Below, piece after piece: positions 47,139 through 59,617 of a DNA stretch of 64,000 nt. The stretch's first letter is position 1. Every line of letters begins with the position of its first letter. This DNA is from Astropecten irregularis (taxonomy: Eukaryota; Echinodermata; Asteroidea; Paxillosida; Astropectinidae). The notes under the pieces were generated by a model, which saw nothing but the letters and a program-made list of their open reading frames with translations, did not search any database and was not told where the DNA came from. The stretch covers positions 7,832,614 through 7,896,613 of the forward strand of contig OZ020258.1 in NCBI GenBank assembly GCA_963971285.1, in the 5' to 3' direction. The position numbers were made by a program, and so were the translations under genes.

Positions 47139-49979
47139 TTGAAATTTCTCCCTCAAAACTTAGGCAATCGAGCTGAAACTTGCACGAAATGTAGCCCTAC
47201 ATGTTCCCTACAGGAAAGAATGAGCTGTGCCAAATTCCAAAGTCATGTTCATGGCCGAAAATCTGAGTATAGCACCACACGCTATGCGACAAACGCCAGA
47301 GCAGTCGGCAGAAAAACTGCACTTAGACTATGAGACACTTTTTTCTGCTAGAGTTTGACATTTCTCCCTCAATACTTAGGCAATCGAGCTGAAACTTGCA
47401 CGAAATGTAGCCCCAGATGTTCTCTACAGGAAAGTATGAGCTGTGCCAAATTCCAAAGTCATGTTCATGGCCGAAAATCCAAGTATAGCACCACACGCTA
47501 TGCGACAAAACGGCAGAGCACGCGGCAAAACAAAACCTGCACTTAGACTATGAGACACTTTTTTCTGTTAGAGTTTGAAATTTCTCCCTCAATACAGAGG
47601 CAATCGAGCTGAAACTTGCACGAAATGTAGCCCCAGATGTACTCTAAATGAAAGTATGAGCTGTGCCAAATTCCAAAGTCATGTTCATGGCCGAAAATCC
47701 AAGTATAGCACCACACGCTATGCGACAAAACGGCAGAGCAGTCGGCAGAAAAACTGCACTTAGACTATGAGACACTTTTTTCTGCTAGAGTTTGAAATTT
47801 CTCCCTCAATACTGAGGCCATCGAGCTGAAACTTGCACGAAATGTAGCCCCAGATGTAATCTACAGGAAAGTATGAGCAGTGCCAAATTCCAAAGTCATG
47901 TTCATGGCCGAAAATCCAAGTATAGCACCACACGCTATGCAACAAAACGGCAGAGCACGCGGCAAAAAAAAAACCTGCACTTAGACTATGAGACACTTTT
48001 TTCTGATAGAGTTTGAAATTTCTCCCTCAATACTTAGGCAATCGAGCTGAAACTTGCACGAAATGTAGCCACAGATGTTCTCTACAGGAAAATATAAGCT
48101 GTGCCAAATTCCAAAGTCATGTTCATGGCCGAAAATCCAAGTATAGCACCACACGCTATGCGACAAAACGGCAGAGCAGTCGGCAGAAAAACTGCACTTA
48201 GACTATGAGACACTTTTTTCTGCTAGAGTTTGAAATTTCTCCCTCAATACTGAGGCCATCGAGCTGAAACTTGCACGAAATGTAGCCCCATATGTAATCT
48301 ACAGGAAAGTATGAGCAGTGCCAAATTCCAAAGTCATGTTCATGGCCGAAAATCCAAGTATAGCACCACACGCTATGCAACAAAACGGCAGAGCACGCGG
48401 CAAAAAAAAAACCTGCACTTAGACTATGAGACACTTTTTTCTGCTAGAGTTTAAAATTTCTCCCTCAATACTTAGGCAATCGAGCTGAAACTTGCACGAA
48501 ATGTAGCCCCAGATGTAATCTACAGGAAAATATGAGCTGTGTCAAATTCCAAAGTCATGTTCATGGCCGAAAATCCAAGTATAGCACCACACGCTATGCG
48601 ACAAAACGGCAGAGCAGTCGGCAGAAAAACTGCACTTAGACTATGAGACACTTTTTTCTGCTAGAGTTTGAAATTTCTCCCTCAATACTGAGGCCATCGA
48701 GCTGAAACTTGCACGAAATGTAGCCCTACATGTTCTCTACAGGAAAGTATGAGCTGTGCCAAATTCCAAAGTCATATTCATGGCCGAAAATCCAAGTATA
48801 GCACCACACGCTATGCGACAAAACGGCAGAGCAGTCGGCAGAAAAACTGCACTTAGACTATGAGACACTTTTTTTCTGCTAGAGTTTGAAATTTCTCCCT
48901 CAATACTTAGGCAATCGAGCTGAAACTTGCACGAAATGTAGCCACAGATGTTCTCTAAAGGAAAGTATGAGCTCTGCCAAATTCCAAAGTCATGTTCATG
49001 GCCGAAAATCCAAGTATAGCACCACACGCTATGCGACAAAACGGCAGAGCACGCGGCAAAAAAAAAACTGCACTTAGACTATGAGACACTTTTTTCTGTT
49101 AGAATTTGAAATTTCTCCCTCAATACAGAGGCAATCGAGCTGAAACTTGCACGAAATGTAGCCCCAGATGTACTCTAAATGAAAGTATGAGCTGTGTCAA
49201 ATTTCAAAGTCATGTTCATGGCTGAAAATCCAAGTATAGCACCACACGCTATGCGACAAAACGGCAGAGCAGTCGGCAGAAAAACTGCACTTAGACTATG
49301 AGACACTTTTTTCTGCTAGAGTTTGAAATTTCTCCCTCAATACTGAGGCCATCGAGCTGAAACTTGCAAGAAATGTAGCCCCATATGTAATCTACAGGAA
49401 AGTATGAGCAGTGCCAAATTCCAAAGTCATGTTCATGGCCGAAAATCCAAGTATAGCACCACACGCTATGCAACAAAACGGCAGAGCACGCGGCAAAAAA
49501 AAAACCTGCACTTAGACTATGAGACACTTTTTTCTGCTAGAGTTTAAAATTTCTCCCTCAATACTTAGGCAATCGAGCTGAAACTTGCACGAAATGTAGC
49601 CCTAGATGTAATCTACAGGAAAATATGAGCACTGCCAAATTCCAAAGTCATGTTCATGGCCGAAAATCCAAGTATATCACCACACGCTATGCGACAAACG
49701 CCAGAGCAGTCGGCAGAAAAACTGCACTTAGACTATGAGACACTTTTTTCTGCTAGAGTTTGACATTTCTCCCTCAATACAGAGGCAATCGAGCTGAAAC
49801 TTGCACGAAATGTAGCCCCAGATGTTCTCTACAGGAAAGTATGAGCTGTGCCAAATTCCAAAGTCATGTTCATGGCCGAAAATCCAAGTATAGCACCACA
49901 CGCTATGCGACAAAACGGCAGAGCACGCGGCAAAAAAAAAACTGCACTTAGACTATGAGACACTTTTTTCTGTTAGAAT
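47139..49979. repeat. Copy B counterpart of the transitional block
   Basis: Reproduces 27206-30046 with the same three chimeras: f/h2 at 48451, g/l at 48668 and f/d2 at 49544. It also carries the private TGGCTGAAAATC and TTGCAAGAAATG near 49,220 and 49,367. Confidence 0.89.
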
Positions 49980-52900
49980 TTGAAATTTCTCCCTCAATAC
50001 AGAGGCAATCGAGCTGAAACTTGCACGAAATGTAGCCCCAGATGTACTCTAAATGAAAGTATGAGCTCTGTCAAATTCCAAGGTCATGTTCATGGCCGAA
50101 AATCCAAGTATAGCACCACACGCTATGCGACAAAACGGCAGAGCAGTCGGCAGAAAAACTGCACTTAGACTATGAGACACTTTTTCTCTGCTAGAGTTTG
50201 AAACTTCTCCCTCAATACTGAGGCCATCGAGCTGAAACTTGCACGAAATGTAGCCCCCGATGTAATCTACAGGAAAGTATGAGCAGTGCCAAATTCCAAA
50301 GTCATGTTCATGGCCGAAAATCCAAGTATAGCACCACACGCTATGCAACAAAACGGCAGAGCACGCGGCAAAAAAAAAACCTGCACTTAGACTATGAGAC
50401 ACTTTTTTCTGTTAGAGTTTGAAATTTCTCCCTCAATACTTAGGCAATCGAGCTGAAACTTGCACGAAATGTAGCCCCAGATGTAATCTACAGGAAAATA
50501 TGAGCTGTGCCAAATTCCAAAGTCATGTTCATGGCCGAAAATCCAAGTATAGCACCACACGCTATGCGACAAAACGGCAGAGCAGTCGGCAGAAAAACTG
50601 CACTTAGACTATGAGACACTTTTTTCTGCTAGAGTTTGAAATTTCTCCCTCAATACTTAGGCAACCGAGCTGAAACTTGCAAGAAATGTAGCCCCGGATG
50701 TAATCTACAGGAAAGTATGAGCAGTGCCAAATTCCAAAGTCATGTTCATGGCCGAAAATCCAAGTATAGCACCACACGCTATGCAACAAAACGGCAGAGC
50801 ACGCGACAAAAAAAAAACCTGCACTTAGACTATGAGACACTTTTTTTCTGCTAGAGTTTAAAATTTCTCCCTCAATACTTAGGCAATCGAGCTGAAACTT
50901 GCACGAAATGTAGCCCCAGATGTAATCTACAGGAAAATATGAGCAGTGCCAAATTCCAAAGTCATGTTCATGGCCGAAAATCCAAGTATATCACTACACG
51001 CTATGCAACAAAACGGCAGAGCAAGCGGCAAAAAAAAACCTGCACTAAGACTATGAGACACTTTTTTCTGATAGAGTTTGAAATTTCTCCCTCAAAACTT
51101 AGGCAATCGAGCTGAAACTTGCACGAAATGTAGCCCTACATGTTCCCTACAGGAAAGTATGAGCTGTGCCAAATTCCAAAGTCATGTTCATGGCCGAAAA
51201 TCCGAGTATAGCACCACACGCTATGCGACAAACGCCAGAGCAGTCGGCAGAAAAACTGCACTTAGACTATGAGACACTTTTTTCTGCTAGAGTTTGACAT
51301 TTCTCCCTCAATACTTAGGCAATCGAGCTGAAACTTGCACGAAATGTAGCCCCAGATGTAATCTACAGGAAAATATGAGCAGTGCCAAATTCCAAAGTCA
51401 TGTTCATGGCCGAAAATCCAAGTATATCACCACACGCTATGCAACAAAACGGCAGAGCACGCGGCAAAAAAAAAACCTGCACTTAGACTATGAGACACTT
51501 TTTTCTGCTAGAGTTTGAAATTTCTCCCTCAATACTTAGGCAATCGAGCTGAAACTTGCACGAAATGTAGCCCTACATGTTCTCTACGGGAAAGTATGAG
51601 CTGTGCCAAATTCCAAAGTCATGTTCATGGCCGAAAATCCGAGTATAGCACCACACGCTATGCGACAAACGCCAGAGCAGTCGGCAGAAAAACTGCACTT
51701 AGACTATGAGACACTTTTTTCTGCTAGAGTTTGACATTTCTCCCTCAATACTTAGGCAATCGAGCTGAAACTTGCACGAAATGTAGCCCCAGATGTTCTC
51801 TACAGGAAATTATGAGCTGTGCCAAATTCCAAAGTCATGTTCATGGCCGAAAATCCAAGTATAGCACCACACGCTATGCGACAAAACGGCAGAGCACGCG
51901 GCAAAAAAAAAACTGCACTTAGACTATGAGACACTTTTTTCTGTTAGAATTTGAAATTTCTCCCTCAATACAGAGGCAATCGAGCTGAAACTTGCACGAA
52001 ATGTAGCCCCAGATGTACTCTAAATGAAAGTATGAGCTGTGCCAAATTCAAAAGTCATGTTCATGGCCGAAAATCCAAGTATAGCACCACACGCTATGCG
52101 ACAAAACGGCAGAGCAGTCGGCAGAAAAACTGCACTTAGACTATGAGACACTTTTTCTCTGCTAGAGTTTGAAATTTCTCCCTCAATACTGAGGCCATCG
52201 AGCTGAAACTTGCACGAAATGTAGCCCCCGATGTAATCTACAGGAAAGTATGAGCAGTGCCAAATTCCAAAGTCATGTTCATGGCCGAAAATCCAAGTAT
52301 AGCACCACACGCTATGCAACAAAACGGCAGAGCACGCGGCAAAAAAAAAACCTGCACTTAGACTATGAGACACTTTTTTCTGTTAGAGTTTGAAATTTCT
52401 CCCTCAATACTTAGGCAATCGAGCTGAAACTTGCACGAAATGTAGCCCCAGATGTACTCTACAGGAAAATATGAGCTGTGCCAAATTCCAAAGTCATGTT
52501 CATGGCCGAAAATCCAAGTATAGCACCACACGCTATGCGACAAAACGGCAGAGCAGTCGGCAGAAAAACTGCACTTAGACTATGAGACACTTTTTTCTGC
52601 TAGAGTTTGAAATTTCTCCCTCAATACTTAGGCAACCGAGCTGAAACTTGCACGAAATGTAGCCCCAGATGTAATCTACAGGAAAGTATGAGCAGTGCCA
52701 AATTCCAAAGTCATGTTCATGGCCGAAAATCCAAGTATAGCACCACACGCTATGCAACAAAACGGCAGAGCACGCGACAAAAAAAAAACCTGCACTTAGA
52801 CTATGAGACACTTTTTTTCTGCTAGAGTTTAAAATTTCTCCCTCAATACTTAGGCAATCGAGCTGAAACTTGCACGAAATGTAGCCCCAGATGTAATCTA

Positions 52901-53923
52901 CAGGAAAATATGAGCAGTGCCAAATTCCAAAGTCATGTTCATGGCCGAAAATCCAAGTATATCACTACACGCTATGCAACAAAACGGCAGAGCAAGCGGC
53001 AAAAAAAAACCTGCACTAAGACTATGAGACACTTTTTTCTGATAGAGTTTGAAATTTCTCCCTCAAAACTTAGGCAATCGAGCTGAAACTTGCACGAAAT
53101 GTAGCCCTACATGTTCCCTACAGGAAAGTATGAGCTGTGCCAAATTCCAAAGTCATGTTCATGGCCGAAAATCCGAGTATAGCACCACACGCTATGCGAC
53201 AAACGCCAGAGCAGTCGGCAGAAAAACTGCACTTAGACTATGAGACACTTTTTTCTGCTAGAGTTTGACATTTCTCCCTCAATACTTAGGCAATCGAGCT
53301 GAAACTTGCACGAAATGTAGCCCCAGATGTAATCTACAGGAAAATATGAGCAGTGCCAAATTCCAAAGTCATGTCCATGGCCGAAAATCCAAGTATATCA
53401 CCACACGCTATGCAACAAAACGGCAGAGCACGCGGCAAAAAAAAAACCTGCACTTAGACTATGAGACACTTTTTTCTGCTAGAGTTTGAAATTTCTCCCT
53501 CAATACTTAGGCAATCGAGCTGAAACTTGCACGAAATGTAGCCCTACATGTTCTCTTTTCAGGAAAGTATGAGCTGTGCCAAATTCCAAAGTCATGTTCA
53601 TGGCCGAAAATCCGAGTATAGCACCACACGCTATGCGACAAACGCCAGAGCAGTCGGCAGAAAAACTGCACTTAGACTATGAGACACTTTTTTCTGCTAG
53701 AGTTTGACATTTCTCCCTCAATACTTAGGCAATCGAGCTGAAACTTGCACGAAATGTAGCCCCAGATGTTCTCTACAGGAAAGTATGAGCTGTGCCAAAT
53801 TCCAAAGTCATGTTCATGGCCGAAAATCCAAGTATAGCACCACACGCTATGCGACAAAACGGTAGAGCACGCGGCAAAAAAAAAACTGCACTTAGACTAT
53901 GAGACACTTTTTTCTGATAGAAT
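49980..53923. repeat. Copy B counterpart of 9-mer copies 1 and 2
   Basis: First copy from 49980, second from 51951, both in the order h2 g i n f a b/f l/a b4. CTCTTTTCAGG recurs near 53,553. Differences from copy A that I noticed: AAAGTATG instead of AATGTATG near 51,590, and ATGTCCATGGCC instead of ATGTTCATGGCC near 53,393. Confidence 0.9.
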
Positions 53924-56767
53924 TTGAAATTTCTCCCTCAATACAGAGGCAATCGAGCTGAAACTTGCACGAAATGTAGCCCCAGATGTACTCTAAATGA
54001 AAGTATGAGCTGTGCCAAATTCAAAAGTCATGTTCATGGCCGAAAATCCAAGTATAGCACCACACGCTATGCGACAAAACGGCAGAGCAGTCGGCAGAAA
54101 AACTGCACTTAGACTATGAGACACTTTTTTCTGCTAGAGTTTGAAATTTCTCCCTCAATACTGAGGCCATCGAGCTGAAACTTGCACGAAATGTAGCCCC
54201 CGATGTAATCTACAGGAAAATATGAGCAGTGCCAAATTCCAAAGTCATGTTCATGGCCGAAAATCCAAGTATATCACCACACGCTATGCAACAAAACGGC
54301 AGAGCACGCGGCAAAAAAAAAACCTGCACTTAGACTATGAGACACTTTTTTCTGCTAGAGTTTGAAATTTCTCCCTCAATACTTAGGCAATCGAGCTGAA
54401 ACTTGCACGAAATGTAGCCCTACATGTTCTCTACAGGAAAGTATGAGCTGTGCCAAATTCCAAAGTCATGTTCATGGCCGAAAATCCGAGTATAGCACCA
54501 CACGCTATGCGACAAACGCCAGAGCAGTCGGCAGAAAAACTGCACTTAGACTATGAGACACTTTTTTCTGCTAGAGTTTGAAATTTCTCCCTCAAAACTT
54601 AGGCAATCGAGCTGAAACTTGCACGAAATGTAGCCCCAGATGTTCTCTACAGGAAAGTATGAGCTGTGCCAAATTCCAAAGTCATGTTCATGGCCGAAAA
54701 TCCAAGTATAGCACCACACGCTATGCGACAAAACGGCAGAGCACGCGGCAAAAAAAAAACTGCACTTAGACTATGAGACACTTTTTTCTGTTAGAATTTG
54801 AAATTTCTCCCTCAATACTTAGGCAACCGAGCTGAAACTTGCACGAAATGTAGCCCCAGATGTACTCTACAGGAAAATATGAGCTGTGCCAAATTCCAAA
54901 GTCATGTTCATGGCCGAAAATCCAAGTATAGCACCACACGCTATGCGACAAAACGGCAGAGCAGTCGGCAGAAAAACTGCACTTAGACTATGAGACACTT
55001 TTTTCTGCTAGAGTTTGAAATTTCTCCCTCAATACTTAGGCAACCGAGCTGAAACTTGCACGAAATGTAGCCCCAGATGTAATCTACAGGAAAGTATGAG
55101 CAGTGCCAAATTCCAAAGTCATGTTCATGGCCGAAAATCCAAGTATAGCACCACACGCTATGCAACAAAACGGCAGAGCACGCGACAAAAAAAAAACCTG
55201 CACTTAGACTATGAGACACTTTTTTTCTGCTAGAGTTTAAAATTTCTCCCTCAATACTTAGGCAATCGAGCTGAAACTTGCACGAAATGTAGCCCCAGAT
55301 GTAATCTACAGGAAAATATGAGCAGTGCCAAATTCCAAAGTCATGTTCATGGCCGAAAATCCAAGTATATCACTACACGCTATGCAACAAAACGGCAGAG
55401 CAAGCGGCAAAAAAAAACCTGCACTAAGACTATGAGACACTTTTTTCTGATAGAGTTTGAAATTTCTCCCTCAAAACTTAGGCAATCGAGCTGAAACTTG
55501 CACGAAATGTAGCCCTACATGTTCCCTACAGGAAAGTATGAGCTGTGCCAAATTCCAAAGTCATGTTCATGGCCGAAAATCCGAGTATAGCACCACACGC
55601 TATGCGACAAACGCCAGAGCAGTCGGCAGAAAAACTGCACTTAGACTATGAGACACTTTTTTCTGCTAGAGTTTGACATTTCTCCCTCAATACTTAGGCA
55701 ATCGAGCTGAAACTTGCACGAAATGTAGCCCCAGATGTAATCTACAGGAAAATATGAGCAGTGCCAAATTCCAAAGTCATGTTCATGGCCGAAAATCCAA
55801 GTATATCACCACACGCTATGCAACAAAACGGCAGAGCACGCGGCAAAAAAAAAACCTGCACTTAGACTATGAGACACTTTTTTCTGCTAGAGTTTGAAAT
55901 TTCTCCCTCAATACTTAGGCAATCGAGCTGAAACTTGCACGAAATGTAGCCCTACATGTTCTCTACAGGAAAGTATGAGCTGTGCCAAATTCCAAAGTCA
56001 TGTTCATGGCCGAAAATCCGAGTATAGCACCACACGCTATGCGACAAACGCCAGAGCAGTCGGCAGAAAAACTGCACTTAGACTATGAGACACTTTTTTC
56101 TGCTAGAGTTTGACATTTCTCCCTCAATACTTAGGCAATCGAGCTGAAACTTGCACGAAATGTAGCCCCAGATGTTCTCTACAGGAAAGTATGAGCTGTG
56201 CCAAATTCCAAAGTCATGTTCATGGCCGAAAATCCAAGTATAGCACCACACGCTATGCGACAAAACGGCAGAGCACGCGGCAAAAAAAAAACTGCACTTA
56301 GACTATGAGACACTTTTTTCTGATAGAATTTGAAATTTCTCCCTCAATACAGAGGCAATCGAGCTGAAACTTGCACGAAATGTAGCCCCAGATGTACTCT
56401 AAATGAAAGTATGAGCTGTGCCAAATTCAAAAGTCATGTTCATGGCCGAAAATCCAAGTATAGCACCACACGCTATGCGACAAAACGGCAGAGCAGTCGG
56501 CAGAAAAACTGCACTTAGACTATGAGACACTTTTTTCTGCTAGAGTTTGAAATTTCTCCCTCAATACTGAGGCCATCGAGCTGAAACTTGCACGAAATGT
56601 AGCCCCCGATGTAATCTACAGGAAAATATGAGCAGTGCCAAATTCCAAAGTCATGTTCATGGCCGAAAATCCAAGTATATCACCACACGCTATGCAACAA
56701 AACGGCAGAGCACGCGGCAAAAAAAAAACCTGCACTTAGACTATGAGACACTTTTTTCTGCTAGAGT
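53924..56767. repeat. Copy B: deleted 9-mer followed by one 9-mer instead of two
   Basis: Starts: 53924 h2, 54141 g/f, 54362 l/a, 54578 b4, 54798 chimeric i, 55015 n, 55236 f, 55457 a, 55673 b/f, 55894 l/a, 56110 b4, 56330 h2, 56547 g/f. Copy A has 18 monomers between 34865 and 38806; copy B has nine. The b4 at 54578 has GAAATTTC where 34645 has GACATTTC. Confidence 0.9.
54798..55014. repeat. Chimeric i monomer at the 9-monomer excision point
   Basis: The left part has TTAGAATTTG before the start and GGCAACCGAG, as at 34865. The right part has TGTACTCTACAGG, as at 36836 (34865 has TGTAATC). The exchange therefore lies between about 54,831 and 54,863. From here the match to copy A is at +17,962 instead of +19,933 bp, a loss of 1,971 bp. 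Confidence 0.9.
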
Positions 56768-59617
56768 TTGAAATTTCTCCCTCAATACTTAGGCAATCGA
56801 GCTGAAACTTGCACGAAATGTAGCCCTACATGTTCTCTACAGGAAAGTATGAGCTGTGCCAAATTCCAAAGTCATGTTCATGGCCGAAAATCCGAGTATA
56901 GCACCACACGCTATGCGACAAACGCCAGAGCAGTCGGCAGAAAAACTGCACTTAGACTATGAGACACTTTTTTCTGCTAGAGTTTGACATTTCTCCCTCA
57001 AAACTTAGGCAATCGAGCTGAAACTTGCACGAAATGTAGCCCCAGATGTTCTCTACAGGAAAGTATGAGCTGTGCCAAATTCCAAAGTCATGTTCATGGC
57101 CGAAAATCCAAGTATAGCACCACACGCTATGCGACAAAACGGCAGAGCACGCGGCAAAAAAAAAACTGCACTTAGACTATGAGACACTTTTTTCTGTTAG
57201 AATTTGAAATTTCTCCCTCAATACAGAGGCAATCGAGCTGAAACTTGCACGAAATGTAGCCCCAGATGTACTCTAAATGAAAGTATGAGCTGTGCCAAAT
57301 TCAAAAGTCATGTTCATGGCCGAAAATCCAAGTATATCACCACACGCTATGCGACAAAACGGCAGAGCAGTCGGCAGAAAAACTGCACTTAGACTATGAG
57401 ACACTTTTTTCTGCTAGAGTTTGAAATTTCTCCCTCAATACTGAGGCCATCGAGCTGAAACTTGCACGAAATGTAGCCCCCGATGTAATCTACAGGAAAG
57501 TATGAGCAGTGCCAAATTCCAAAGTCATGTTCATGGCCGAAAATCCAAGTATAGCACCACACGCTATGCAACAAAACGGCAGAGCACGCGGCAAAAAAAA
57601 AACCTGCACTTAGACTATGAGACACTTTTTTCTGTTAGAGTTTGAAATTTCTCCCTCAATACTTAGGCAATCGAGCTGAAACTTGCACGAAATGTAGCCC
57701 CAGATGTAATCTACAGGAAAATATGAGCAGTGCCAAATTCCAAAGTCATGTTCATGGCCGAAAATCCAAGTATATCACCACACGCTATGCAACAAAACGG
57801 CAGAGCACGCGGCAAAAAAAAACCCTGCACTTAGACTATGAGACACTTTTTTCTGTTAGAGTTTGAAATTTCTCCCTCAATACTTAGGCAATCGAGCTGA
57901 AACTTGCACGAAACGTAGCCCCAGATGTACTCTACAGGAAAATATGAGCTGTGCCAAATTCCAAAGTCATGTTCATGGCCGAAAATCCAAGTATAGCACC
58001 ACACGCTATGCGACAAAACGGCAGAGCAGTCGGCAGAAAAACTGCACTTAGACTATGAGACACTTTTTTCTGCTAGAGTTTGAAATTTCTCCCTCAATAC
58101 TGAGGCCATCGAGCTAAAACTTGCACGAAATGTAGCCCCAGATGTAATCTACAGGAAAGTATGAGCAGTGCCAAATTCCAAAGTCATGTTCATGGCCGAA
58201 AATCCAAGTATAGCACCACACGCTATGCAACAAAACGGCAGAGCACGCGGCAAAAAAAAAACCTGCACTTAGACTATGAGACACTTTTTTCTGCTAGAGT
58301 TTAAAATTTCTCCCTCAATACTTAGGCAATCGAGCTGAAACTTGCACGAAATGTAGCCCCAGATGTAATCTACAGGAAAATATGAGCAGTGCCAAATTCC
58401 AAAGTCATGTTCATGGCCGAAAATCCAAGTATATCACCACACGCTATGCAACAAAACGGCAGAGCACGCGGCAAAAAAAAAACCTGCACTTAGACTATGA
58501 GACACTTTTTTTCTGCTAGAGTTTGAAATTTCTCCCTCAAAACTTAGGCAATCGAGCTGAAACTTGCACGAAATGTAGCCCTACATGTTCCCTACAGGAA
58601 AGTATGAGCTGTGCCAAATTCCAAAGTCATGTTCATGGCCGAAAATCCGAGTATAGCACCACACGCTATGCGACAAACGCCAGAGCAGTCGGCAGAAAAA
58701 CTGCACTTAGACTATGAGACACTTTTTTCTGCTAGAGTTTGACATTTCTCCCTCAATACTTAGGCAATCGAGCTGAAACTTGCACGAAATGTAGCCCCAG
58801 ATGTTCTCTACAGGAAAGTATGAGCTGTGCCAAATTCCAAAGTCATGTTCATGGCCGAAACTCCAAGTATAGCACCACACGCTATGCGACAAAACGGCAG
58901 AGCACGCGGCAAAACAAAACCTGCACTTAGACTATGAGACACTTTTTTCTGTTAGAGTTTGAAATTTCTCCCTCAATACAGAGGCAATCGAGCTGAAACT
59001 TGCACGAAATGTAGCCCCAGATGTACTCTAAATGAAAGTATGAGCTGTGCCAAATTCCAAAGTCATGTTCATGGCCGAAAATCCAAGTATAGCACCACAC
59101 GCTATGCGACAAAACGGCAGAGCAGTCGGCAGAAAAACTGCACTTAGACTATGAGACACTTTTTTCTGCTAGAGTTTGAAATTTCTCCCTCAATACTGAG
59201 GCCATCGAGCTAAAACTTGCACGAAATGTAGCCCCAGATGTAATCTACAGGAAAGTATGAGCAGTGCCAAATTCCAAAGTCATGTTCATGGCCGAAAATC
59301 CAAGTATAGCACCACACGCTATGCAACAAAACGGCAGAGCACGCGGCAAAAAAAAAACCTGCACTTAGACTATGAGACACTTTTTTCTGCTAGAGTTTAA
59401 AATTTCTCCCTCAATACTTAGGCAATCGAGCTGAAACTTGCACGAAATGTAGCCCCAGATGTAATCTACAGGAAAATATGAGCAGTGCCAAATTCCAAAG
59501 TCATGTTCATGGCCGAAAATCCAAGTATATCACCACACGCTATGCAACAAAACGGCAGAGCACGCGGCAAAAAAAAAACCTGCACTTAGACTATGAGACA
59601 CTTTTTTCTGCTAGAGT
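56768..59617. repeat. Copy B counterpart of the post-9-mer block
   Basis: Starts: 56768, 56984, 57204, 57421, 57642, 57863, 58080, 58301, 58523, 58739, 58959, 59176, 59397, at +17,962 bp from 38806-41655. GGCCGAAACTCC in b2 is shared. Differences: CAGAGGCAATCG at 57204 (CAGAAGC in A), TGTAATC at 57642 (TGTACTC in A). Confidence 0.9.
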
